DNA of 35,914 nucleotides from positions 1 to 35,914 of IMG/VR virus record IMGVR_UViG_3300035698_014770; one strand, given 5' to 3'. The position numbers and the translations under genes were made by a program. Source of the stretch: a virus. Under the pieces are notes generated by a model. That model made no database searches. It was not told where the DNA came from and saw only the letters and a program-made list of their open reading frames with translations. Below, one piece after another: positions 7,100 to 13,897 of this stretch. The stretch's first letter is position 1; every line of letters starts with the position of its first letter.

Positions 7100-7108
7100 T
7101 CCTTAGGC

Positions 7109-7294
7109 GTGAGAAAACGCCGGAAAAAACATTTGGAGCCTCCCCTCAAACCGGCCAGACCTGAGCCTGGGATCTTAGATCTTTTGGATCTTCTAGATGC
7201 CCATATTCAGAACACGGAACGGGTTATGCTTGGCCTACAGACCTGGCGCGATCAGGTAAGAAAAATCCTAGTAGACCCAAGCAACCGCAGCTGA
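7109..7294 (+). CDS. Possible small protein convergent with lysis genes
   Basis: An open frame of 61 residues from GTG 7109, basic at the N-terminus (MRKRRKKH) and helical afterwards (ILDLLDLLDAHIQNTERVML). The ribosome binding site is weak (TTAGG). Its last 27 bases overlap the end of the M15 peptidase gene on the other strand. Plausible as a coding gene by composition, but not recognised. It could be chance. Confidence 0.35.
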   Translation: MRKRRKKHLEPPLKPARPEPGILDLLDLLDAHIQNTERVMLGLQTWRDQVRKILVDPSNRS

Positions 7295-7627
7295 CTCCCG
7301 GTCGTCTATGTGGATGTAGTTGGCGTGGATGCCGATCCCTGGAAACACGATCATTGCCAGCCGCAAGAACCGGTGACGATCGGTGCTGGTGCTTATCTTG
7401 ATGTCGAGCGCCAGACCTTCCAGATGCAGCGAACTTTTGGCTCCGCCCATCTTCTCGTTGTGTTCTTGGCACCGCATACCAGAAACAACCACCATAGATC
7501 TTCCGTAGGCCGACCTGAGTTCTTGAACCTTATTCATAAACCGCATGTTCATAGCAGCGAGACCGCAGCCGCACCGACACTTGACCTCGTCCGTACGAAA
7601 GTTTTCTGTGATGTAGACGCCGCTCAT
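7268..7627 (-). CDS. Endolysin: M15-family zinc peptidase
   Basis: Likely cuts peptide cross-links of peptidoglycan at lysis. The 119-residue protein carries the M15 metal site: VSGMRCQEHN, then SSLHLEGLALDI (H68, D75), then NYIHIDDR (H106, with D108 next to it). It is a single-domain enzyme with no signal peptide, so it needs a holin or another route across the membrane. ATG 7627 (MSGVYIT) is preferred to GTG 7636 because it overlaps the upstream TGA as ATGA and has AAGG eight bases ahead. Last gene of the lysis cassette. Confidence 0.85.
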   Translation of the reverse strand: MSGVYITENFRTDEVKCRCGCGLAAMNMRFMNKVQELRSAYGRSMVVVSGMRCQEHNEKMGGAKSSLHLEGLALDIKISTSTDRHRFLRLAMIVFPGIGIHANYIHIDDRESAAVAWVY

Positions 7628-7860
7628 TGGATACACCTTGTAGCCATGGCTGAAAAATCGCTATACGACAGGCATAGAAATTCATCAAACCGGGGATCTT
7701 GACAAGAGATCTCGATGCCGTCTCTACGAATACCGGCCCGAGCGGCATGAGCCGCCCAGATCTCGCCGGTCCAGATATCGCACCGTGTCGTTGGCTTCTC
7801 GATCGGAGCGGATACACAGCCAAGCAACCAGGCCGAGCTAACGATATTTCTTAAGAACAT
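7624..7860 (-). CDS. Lipoprotein, Rz1-like outer spanin candidate
   Basis: A 78-residue protein with a basic N-terminus, a short hydrophobic stretch and a lipobox LLGC (Cys15), so it should be cleaved and lipidated. ATG 7860 is chosen because AGGAG is seven bases upstream. The gene start lies inside the end of the preceding gene by 23 bases in another frame, and its stop overlaps the endolysin ATG. That nested arrangement is what Rz/Rz1 spanin pairs show. The mature part has several Cys residues and no long Pro-rich region, so it is not a classical lambda Rz1. Outer-spanin function is inferred. Confidence 0.6.
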   Translation of the reverse strand: MFLRNIVSSAWLLGCVSAPIEKPTTRCDIWTGEIWAAHAARAGIRRDGIEISCQDPRFDEFLCLSYSDFSAMATRCIQ

Positions 7861-8023
7861 CTTCAAGCTCCTTGGTCGACCCAGACTGCCTTGCTGTTTT
7901 TAAAGCCGTCTTGATCTGACAAACCGCCTCGGTGCGTTCTACCTTGGTCTCAGACCGTGAGCTTAGATACCGAAACGCTTCTCGCATTAGAGACAAGACC
8001 GCTAGGATCAGTTTGATGTTCAT
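7838..8023 (-). CDS. Small N-anchored protein, inner spanin or holin candidate
   Basis: A 61-residue protein beginning MNIKLILAVLSLMREAF, a short hydrophobic N-terminus, followed by a charged helical region ending in KELEDVLKKYR. ATG 8023 overlaps the upstream stop as ATGA. The longer open frame to 8182 runs inside the previous gene and is rejected. Position before a lipoprotein gene that starts within its 3' end suggests an Rz-type inner-membrane spanin. It is short for that family, and a holin-like role is possible. Confidence 0.55.
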   Translation of the reverse strand: MNIKLILAVLSLMREAFRYLSSRSETKVERTEAVCQIKTALKTARQSGSTKELEDVLKKYR

Positions 8024-8307
8024 GCCCGAAACTCGTCGACAATCCTCGGAATGTAGGCCGCAACCAACGTAACAAGCTTGATCGTCTCTTCCAGAGATAT
8101 GTCGTCCATCTCGGCTGGTACTTGTTGAATGCCGTCGTAGGCGGTTTGGATGAGCACGCGAAACTGCTCGTCGTCTCGCCACTTTTCCCAGATAGCGAAA
8201 AAATCAGATGTTTGAGCGCCGTCTTTTAATTGTTGGATCAAAAATAAGGAAAGTTCCATCACGCCAACAAAGGCTTCTTCTGTTTCTTTTATCCCGAGCT
8301 TTTGCAT
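8020..8307 (-). CDS. Unknown 95-residue protein, first lysis-cassette gene
   Basis: Not recognised. It is an acidic, mostly helical protein (VELSLFLIQQLKDG, EETIKLVTLVAAYIPRIVDEF) with no clear membrane span. GGAG lies seven bases ahead of ATG 8307. It starts just after a terminator that closes the packaging operon, so the lysis cassette probably has its own promoter in 8356-8430 or depends on read-through. Coding status is well supported by the binding site and ATGA overlap downstream. Confidence 0.65.
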   Translation of the reverse strand: MQKLGIKETEEAFVGVMELSLFLIQQLKDGAQTSDFFAIWEKWRDDEQFRVLIQTAYDGIQQVPAEMDDISLEETIKLVTLVAAYIPRIVDEFRA

Positions 8308-8325
8308 AGTAAATCTCCAGGTTAT

Positions 8326-8355
8326 AAATAATAAAAGGCGAGGACCACCCTCACC
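8326..8355 (-). terminator. Rho-independent terminator after scaffold gene 1
   Basis: On the minus strand GGTGAGG, a five-base loop GTGGT, then CCTCGCC form a seven-pair stem (8337-8355), followed by TTTTATTATTT. A second small hairpin (CTAC/GTAG) precedes it. It sits 76 bases after the scaffold stop and before the lysis genes, exactly where related module 2 has its capsid gene. Confidence 0.75.
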
Positions 8356-8430
8356 CCGTCTACCGCTGTAGCGACGTTTTTCAGCCCCCGCCTCATCTGT
8401 TTTTCTCTTGGATTTGCTAGCTCAATATTA

Positions 8431-9444
8431 TCATTGGATGCCTAGACGCGCACGAACTTCCGAGAAATAATCATTGGCTGATACCCCGCCCTCCGAGCGC
8501 TTTCCTTGTATCGGTTGAGAATCGCCTTTACTGAACGTGCGCCTCCCTTTGGCCAAAGAAAGATTGTACTCTTGGATCTCTTTTATCTTTTTATCGCCAA
8601 GCATTTTGATCAACCGCTCAACCGGCTGATTCTGGTACAAAGCTTTGTGTTCAGCCTCGTAGGTTGATTCGATCTCCGCGACCACCTCACCCAGGCTGGG
8701 ATCGTACCCGTTTGCCCTGGCCGACATCATGAACTTTGCCATCCGTGCTATCGTCTCCGGGCTTCTTGGTAGCGATGAGCCTTCGAGAGCTTCTATAAAT
8801 TGTTTCTCGTAGGTAGCCCTAGCAGCGTTCTTAGCTTCCGATTCAGCCCTTTCCTTAGCCGTCATCTCTTCTCGGTTTTTGTCTTCTTTTTGCTTTTGAT
8901 CGTGTTCGGCTCGCCACTTTTTCAGGTCCTGGTATTCGAGTTGTTCTGGGCTCATCTTCTGGCGCTGAATGTCGTTCCATAAGACCTCTTCTGCTACCTG
9001 CTTGAAAAGCTCCGGTCCGACCAGTTCCATCAGCATGTGCGGGTTCTGAGTAAACGCTTCTTTTAGGCCAAGCTTTTCCGATGCTGCGATAGGATCGCTC
9101 TTGGCCGCTCGGAGAACTTCCTCGACGGATTTTCTCAGCTCGGCTGCCTCCTCAAACCGCCTATCGGCAACCGATGCTTTTTGCGCTCTCGATATCACGT
9201 CGTCGTAGTCTAACTCTTCGTAGCTGTCTTCTCCGAGCTTGAGCTTGTGTTTGGCCGAGCGCCAAGGCTCGACATCTTTTTTCGGCTCCTTATCCACGCC
9301 GACGGCTTGGTCTGTTGCCACACCTTTGGCCGAAAGAGCGTCTGCCGAATGTTCCGTTTGTGCGGCTGTAGCTGCAGATGGTGTTGCGGTTGCGCCTGCG
9401 CCTGCGGTTAAAGGTTGACTGATTGGCTGGTTCTGTTCGCTCAT
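8431..9444 (-). CDS. Scaffolding protein, module 1
   Basis: Probably the internal procapsid scaffold. 337 residues: a low-complexity Ala/Thr/Gly-rich N-terminus, then HKLKLGEDSYEELDYDDVI (about 66-84), a long charged helical middle and a C-terminal helix SANDYFSEVRARLGIQ. The same plan appears in the module 2 protein at 27937-29013 (KLKLKVNGQEREYSEEEVI and a C-terminus ending LRKKAGI). A basic amphipathic C-terminal helix is where P22-type scaffolds bind capsid protein. It follows the portal gene by three bases, the expected order, but no capsid gene follows. Family by analogy; no enzyme motif. Confidence 0.7.
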   Translation of the reverse strand: MSEQNQPISQPLTAGAGATATPSAATAAQTEHSADALSAKGVATDQAVGVDKEPKKDVEPWRSAKHKLKLGEDSYEELDYDDVISRAQKASVADRRFEEAAELRKSVEEVLRAAKSDPIAASEKLGLKEAFTQNPHMLMELVGPELFKQVAEEVLWNDIQRQKMSPEQLEYQDLKKWRAEHDQKQKEDKNREEMTAKERAESEAKNAARATYEKQFIEALEGSSLPRSPETIARMAKFMMSARANGYDPSLGEVVAEIESTYEAEHKALYQNQPVERLIKMLGDKKIKEIQEYNLSLAKGRRTFSKGDSQPIQGKRSEGGVSANDYFSEVRARLGIQ

Positions 9445-9447
9445 ACT

Positions 9448-11511
9448 TTAAGCTCCTGGCATTGTCGCAGCGTTGGCTACGGCTGGTTGAAACGTCTCAC
9501 CCGTTAGCGGGTTTGTCGGCATGTTGGGGTTTGACGGCATCGCGTCTTGCAAGGTTTCGTTTGGCGAACTCAGCACGTCGGTGCCAAGAGGCGGCGCCGT
9601 CCCGGCAAACTCACCACCCGCCTGACCAGACCCACCAGGACCAGGACCAGGACCAGGCGCAGGAGCAGGAGCTGGAGCGATAGGTTCAACACCGACCATT
9701 CTCAGTAGATCTGGATCGGTTTCTCTGGCCAGCCTGACGTGCTCTTGAATGTGAGCCGAGACTAGCCCGACGATCGACGGGTTCTTTCTCGCCTCGGGAT
9801 CATCCAAGATCGACTTGTGCTCTCTGATGTGTAGCGAATGATTGTCAGCCCACAACGCCTGGACTAACTCGCCCGAGCGAAGATCTTCGTTCTCGGATTT
9901 GATGTTTAGAAGTTCTGTCCTTTCCGACTCGATCAAAGGCTCAAGAGATCCCGTTCTGATGACCGACAGGTACTGCTCAGGCGATTTGATCAGCCCGGTG
10001 TCTAGTAACGTCTTGGCGATGTCGACTTTTCCTGCCGTGGTCTTTGATACAGCCGAGGTTCGCTTGACCACCACCCGGTCGATACGTCCGATGTCTTGGC
10101 CAGAAAACTCCTTGAGATAGGCACGCTTTCCAATCCCGGAGATAAGAGCGACCCGAGCGCTCGAAGCGTACTCTTGTAGAATGTTGATGATTCCTGTTCC
10201 GACGTCCTCGCACAAAAATTCGTACTCACGCTGCAACCCGTAAGAAAACTGGATCGCTTGCGAAGCGAGTAGAGCCATCGCAGCGCCAGAAGCGCCGGAT
10301 AGTTGGCCTTGCGGCTGACCACGGATGATCGAGTTCAAACCAAACACCTGCTCGGCCTTGGCAGAAAGAATATCGAGATAACGAAAAATCTCTGGCGGAG
10401 TTGACGTCAAGTTCAAAGGCTTTGGCTCCATACCGGGCTCGGTCTCGATGACGTTTAACCCACCAGATAAAGATTCCATCGAGACGTTATGACCGCGAGG
10501 CAGCCAGATGTTTTGTACGCCAAACGATGCCTGGTTGGTTAGAACGGTCGAGTTCAACCTATCCAGACCCTCCTGGATACCAAGCCCGTCGATAGCCGAC
10601 GAATAACCGTAGGGAGAATCAAACAGCCTGGCCGGTTGGATGCGGTAGATCGGGATCTTTTTGAACGGAAGGTTGCCATCAAACAACACCTCGCTCGATG
10701 GCAGAAACGTCGTCATCCGACCGTCTGGCACCGCGCCCGATCTTTCGTGGTAGAAGTCAAACACCGGGATCTCGTCTGTCGACGAATTATAAGATCTTCC
10801 CATCGTGTAACGGTTGGTCTGATGCGAGCGGTCGTCGACTCCCATCAACTCGGCTTCTTTTTCTGGATACTCCGAGATCAGATCAAACCGGTTGACGTAG
10901 CGGCGAACGATACGCCATGACGGATCATCGGCGCTCGTGAACGGATCACATAGGATGTCTAGCTGGTGTTTGGCAACACAGGTCAGATCGCCCTCGTGAT
11001 AGATCATCCCGGTCTCTGGATCGGCATCGATCTGTCGGCCCTTGGTCGTATCCCAGCCTAAAACGATGTAGCCGCCGCACAGGGCAATGGCGTACTCGGT
11101 TGCTTGAACGAGCGTTCTTTCTAGTCGTTTTTCCGTTAGGTAGTATTCGAGAAGACCGTCTGCCAATTCCTGTTGTGCCTGGGATTCGTAGTCGGTATTG
11201 ATCGCCATGGCCTCTAGGGCTGGCCTTTCAGCGGTCGTCATGACAAGAACGTGCTGGATCAGGTTTCGAAACTCGTTGATCTTAAAATCCCAGGTTTCTC
11301 CTTGCGTACCACCCCGAGATATCCCGTGCGACTGAAAAACACGGGTGTTGTCAAACGAGCTGCCAGACGATCCGAAATAATAATGGTAGAGCTTTCTAAG
11401 AAGCGCGAAATACCCTTGAGATTCAACGTCTCGGTAGTACATGTCGACCTTGGAGCTTAGCTCCACGCCGACTTCGCTTGTGTCTTTCGCCGCAAAATAC
11501 TCTTGTTTCAT
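9448..11511 (-). CDS. Portal protein, module 1
   Basis: The dodecameric DNA gate of the procapsid. 687 residues, about the usual size for P22-like portals. It matches the module 2 portal throughout: N-terminal M(K/H)xEYFA, INTDY about residue 105, STVLTNQASFGVQNIW about residue 325, LTSTPPEIF about 370, then ASQAIQFSYG. That clear homology, with a terminase gene immediately upstream and a scaffold downstream, makes the call firm. The C-terminus carries Ala-Pro and Pro-Gly dipeptide runs encoded by hexamer repeats (9640-9675), absent in module 2, and a disordered tail. ATG 11511 is seven bases after the terminase stop. Confidence 0.88.
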   Translation of the reverse strand: MKQEYFAAKDTSEVGVELSSKVDMYYRDVESQGYFALLRKLYHYYFGSSGSSFDNTRVFQSHGISRGGTQGETWDFKINEFRNLIQHVLVMTTAERPALEAMAINTDYESQAQQELADGLLEYYLTEKRLERTLVQATEYAIALCGGYIVLGWDTTKGRQIDADPETGMIYHEGDLTCVAKHQLDILCDPFTSADDPSWRIVRRYVNRFDLISEYPEKEAELMGVDDRSHQTNRYTMGRSYNSSTDEIPVFDFYHERSGAVPDGRMTTFLPSSEVLFDGNLPFKKIPIYRIQPARLFDSPYGYSSAIDGLGIQEGLDRLNSTVLTNQASFGVQNIWLPRGHNVSMESLSGGLNVIETEPGMEPKPLNLTSTPPEIFRYLDILSAKAEQVFGLNSIIRGQPQGQLSGASGAAMALLASQAIQFSYGLQREYEFLCEDVGTGIINILQEYASSARVALISGIGKRAYLKEFSGQDIGRIDRVVVKRTSAVSKTTAGKVDIAKTLLDTGLIKSPEQYLSVIRTGSLEPLIESERTELLNIKSENEDLRSGELVQALWADNHSLHIREHKSILDDPEARKNPSIVGLVSAHIQEHVRLARETDPDLLRMVGVEPIAPAPAPAPGPGPGPGGSGQAGGEFAGTAPPLGTDVLSSPNETLQDAMPSNPNMPTNPLTGETFQPAVANAATMPGA

Positions 11512-11518
11512 TCTGGTA

Positions 11519-13054
11519 CTACCTTTTCGTTATAAGCTTTGACAGTGGATGATTTCGGTTTTGTGCTCGCAGGGAGGCCGACGTGTTGAAAACATCGACC
11601 CCGAAGTTCGTAGGATAGGGGTTGGATTGTCTGTCGACATGCCGCACGAAATAGATCGCCGCAGCCAGACAATCGAAATGGCCGTTACCAACTGTTCTTT
11701 CAAACTCGGTGCGCCTCTTATTCCAGATGGCGTAACGAAGATGTGAGGACACGTTGATAGCCCTCGGTGAGATGACGAGAGTCTCTCTTTGTACGTCCAG
11801 TCTTAGATGGTTGACCTGAGCTTCGAGATGATCTTTTCGAACCTTGTTGACCGTACAACCGTAGCGGCCCATCTCTTGGAGAACAATCAGATCACCGTCG
11901 CCGTAACGACCACGCACCGGACGATCTCCCCACAAAGCTCGCTCTTTTTCTAGGATCTGCTTGGACAAAGATTCGATGTTGTTTCCAGACTCAGAAAAGT
12001 TGATCAACATGTCGTCTTCGATGACACACACACCCGAATCAAAATCGTAGTAACCAAACACGATGCCCGTGTAGTCGATAAACCCCGTATCGATCACTGT
12101 GTAGGGATAGAACATCTTCGGTCTTGCGTGAGGTCGAATGATCCTCGCGGCTTTCTCTTCTGTGAACTCTGGGATGACGGCCCGGTCTGGATCGACAAGA
12201 CACTCGGCCTCAAGCTCCCTCCGGAACGTCACCGACTTAAATGCAATCAAAGACTGCGCCCAAATTGCATCGCTCAGCTTGGTCTCGTGAAACTCAACAT
12301 TGAACCGGTCCCAATCGATCTCGCAACCAAGCTCGTCGGCAAACTGGAGAATCTGTTTGACGTTCAACAGAGGGTTCTGCCAGATTGTCTTTTTGATCGC
12401 AGCGTCCTGGGCTTCACACTCGGCCAACAGCTGAACAAAGTAGTGATCGGGAGATAGAGGAGGCGTCGAGCTGATAAGACCAAAACCGTTTTTGGCATAC
12501 ATCAAAGTCGGCGTTAGGATATCTGATATAACGGTTTTGAGATCGCTAATAAATCCAGCTTCGTCGATCACGTAGTAGTCAGCTCGGATGCCCCTTATTC
12601 TCTCGGCGTTGCCATTATCCGTGCCAAACAGCATGATCTTCGAGCCGTTGTGACCAAACACAAACTCGTTGTCTTGAACTCGGTACTTCGGACGCAGCTG
12701 TCTCGGGCAATCTCTTAGGATCTCGTTGAACTGCGGCAAAACAATTTTCTTAAGAGCTGACGCCGTTGGCGCTGCAAACGGAATAGAAATATTCGGACGG
12801 CGGAGGCATTTTTCCACTGCGAACACGCCAAGCGAGAACGTCTTTCCAAAACGTCTTGCCGTTCGCATGAGACCCCTTGGTTTTGATTGCGCTTCGATGC
12901 GATCAATAAAGCTAAAAAGATCAGACTGTCCATCGTGGAGCTTCCATCTAAGATCGCCGCGACGCCATAACTCTTGTGCAGCTTTAAAGGGATCTAATTG
13001 TGGTTTTCGCAGCAAGACGAAGTTCCTCAGAATCCGAGTCCGCAAACTCGGCAT
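11519..13054 (-). CDS. Large terminase subunit, module 1
   Basis: DNA-packaging motor and nuclease, 511 residues. ATPase: Walker A-like RTARRFGKT (K71), Walker B YYVIDEAGF (D164, E165), and a coupling motif SSTPP near 195. RNase H-like nuclease: D322 in TVIDTGFIDYTG, D386 in YGDGDL, and D461 in GHFDCLAAAIYF. The ELWRRGDLRWKLHDGQ start region aligns with the module 2 enzyme (ELWRRGILAPWKLYETQ), which supports the start although it overlaps the small-terminase-like gene by 71 bases. All catalytic residues are present, so this copy should be active. Confidence 0.93.
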   Translation of the reverse strand: MPSLRTRILRNFVLLRKPQLDPFKAAQELWRRGDLRWKLHDGQSDLFSFIDRIEAQSKPRGLMRTARRFGKTFSLGVFAVEKCLRRPNISIPFAAPTASALKKIVLPQFNEILRDCPRQLRPKYRVQDNEFVFGHNGSKIMLFGTDNGNAERIRGIRADYYVIDEAGFISDLKTVISDILTPTLMYAKNGFGLISSTPPLSPDHYFVQLLAECEAQDAAIKKTIWQNPLLNVKQILQFADELGCEIDWDRFNVEFHETKLSDAIWAQSLIAFKSVTFRRELEAECLVDPDRAVIPEFTEEKAARIIRPHARPKMFYPYTVIDTGFIDYTGIVFGYYDFDSGVCVIEDDMLINFSESGNNIESLSKQILEKERALWGDRPVRGRYGDGDLIVLQEMGRYGCTVNKVRKDHLEAQVNHLRLDVQRETLVISPRAINVSSHLRYAIWNKRRTEFERTVGNGHFDCLAAAIYFVRHVDRQSNPYPTNFGVDVFNTSASLRAQNRNHPLSKLITKR

Positions 13055-13247
13055 CTATGGTCGTTTCATCTACTGCATGTTTCGACAGCTCTGCGTAAAT
13101 ACGTAGAACCAACTCAGACTGAGAAGCGCTAAGACATCCTGTCCGCTGCGCCTGCTCTTCTAGACCTTGTAAGATCGCCCGTAAAAGCGATTCAGCATGT
13201 TCTTTGGCATTCAATTCACACTCGTCTTTGTTGAGCTTTCTCGGCAT
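12984..13247 (-). CDS. Putative small terminase subunit, module 1
   Basis: An 87-residue, acidic helical protein (EHAESLLRAILQGLEEQAQRT) directly upstream of and overlapping the large terminase gene. ATG 13247 (MPRKLNKDE) is preferred to TTG 13262. The pattern of a charged helix, then LS..(E/Q)L..L resembles the 79-residue gene at the same place in module 2. Position strongly suggests the DNA-recognition subunit, but no helix-turn-helix is obvious and the protein is short. Call is from synteny. Confidence 0.5.
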   Translation of the reverse strand: MPRKLNKDECELNAKEHAESLLRAILQGLEEQAQRTGCLSASQSELVLRIYAELSKHAVDETTIDAEFADSDSEELRLAAKTTIRSL

Positions 13248-13437
13248 ATAGGATTGCAACACGGTCGCGTAACGTCATCAACTGAGACTCAAGCTCGCTC
13301 GTTTTAGTTGCTACGGCTTTAAACCTGTTTTCCAGCTCCTCGCCTCCCACGTCGCGCTTTGGCTTGAACGCATTGATCGCGTGAACCGAGCTGATAAGAA
13401 GGACGACCGGCCATAAGACCAAAGAATAATCACCCAT
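13216..13437 (-). CDS. Membrane-anchored coiled-coil protein, module 1
   Basis: 73 residues: N-terminal hydrophobic segment YSLVLWPVVLLISSV (about 4-18), then a charged coiled coil with a Lys/Arg-rich end. Starts at ATG 13437 with GGAG seven bases upstream, overlapping the previous gene by eight bases. The module 2 gene at 32719-33042 has the same membrane-plus-coiled-coil plan at the same relative place. Could be a holin or an inner spanin; it is separate from the lysis cassette at 7268-8307, so the role is uncertain. Confidence 0.6.
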   Translation of the reverse strand: MGDYSLVLWPVVLLISSVHAINAFKPKRDVGGEELENRFKAVATKTSELESQLMTLRDRVAILYAEKAQQRRV

Positions 13438-13627
13438 TGCTTGGCTCCACAGCATGATTGTACATGTCGTCCATCAGACGTGAGATGATGATCTCTTGTA
13501 GGTTTTCCTGCTCTTCGTGAACTAACTTTGCACCTTCGAATCTTCGGTAGATCCAATGACCTCGGTGTCTAGCTAGTTGAAACGTCGGCGCTTTGGGCTT
13601 CGATGGTGTCGTTTTCTTTTGACTCAC
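13430..13627 (-). CDS. Small conserved module protein (65 aa), module 1
   Basis: Starts at GTG 13627 with AGGAG six bases ahead and lies within the end of the preceding gene by 59 bases. Sequence is basic at first (MSQKKTTPSKPKAP), then RHRGHWIYRRFEGAKLV and an acidic helix. The module 2 counterpart (33054-33248) has the same spacing of a Trp, a Gly-x-x-(V/L) turn and an acidic helix. No function recognised. Confidence 0.5.
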   Translation of the reverse strand: MSQKKTTPSKPKAPTFQLARHRGHWIYRRFEGAKLVHEEQENLQEIIISRLMDDMYNHAVEPSNG

Positions 13628-13823
13628 TGCCGCTCCTAGAAAGTTCCTGGATTTGGAATACGTGCGATTCGATCACACCGTCTAGCCACTCGTGCGCTCT
13701 AAGAGATTGCTCAAGCAGGCTAGGATCCGAAGGACACTGCGAAGATCGCAACACCTGCTTAAGAAACTGAACGGTTCTATGTCCACTCTCTAGCGCTCGA
13801 ACCTTTGTTAGCCGGTCTTCCAT
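13569..13823 (-). CDS. Small conserved module protein (84 aa), module 1
   Basis: 84 residues, mostly helical with acidic, Ser-rich C-terminus. A central helix (RAHEWLDGVIESHVFQIQEL) resembles the region AESAHFIGAVLATMEASALP of module 2 gene 33235-33438, in the matching operon slot. ATG 13823 follows an AGAGG. This is the first gene of the duplicated block. Function unknown. Confidence 0.5.
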   Translation of the reverse strand: MEDRLTKVRALESGHRTVQFLKQVLRSSQCPSDPSLLEQSLRAHEWLDGVIESHVFQIQELSRSGSESKENDTIEAQSADVSTS

Positions 13824-13897
13824 TGGAGCCTCTCATTAGATCTTCTTTTAGATAGTACCAGATGAGTATCAGAAAATCTTATGAGTTGGCAACTAGC

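Noticed and set aside
6885-7106. 73-codon rightward ORF crossing the attP core
   Set aside because: It reads through the tRNA-like end and the repeats (HVGSIPAAS-type artefact) and has no proper ribosome binding site.
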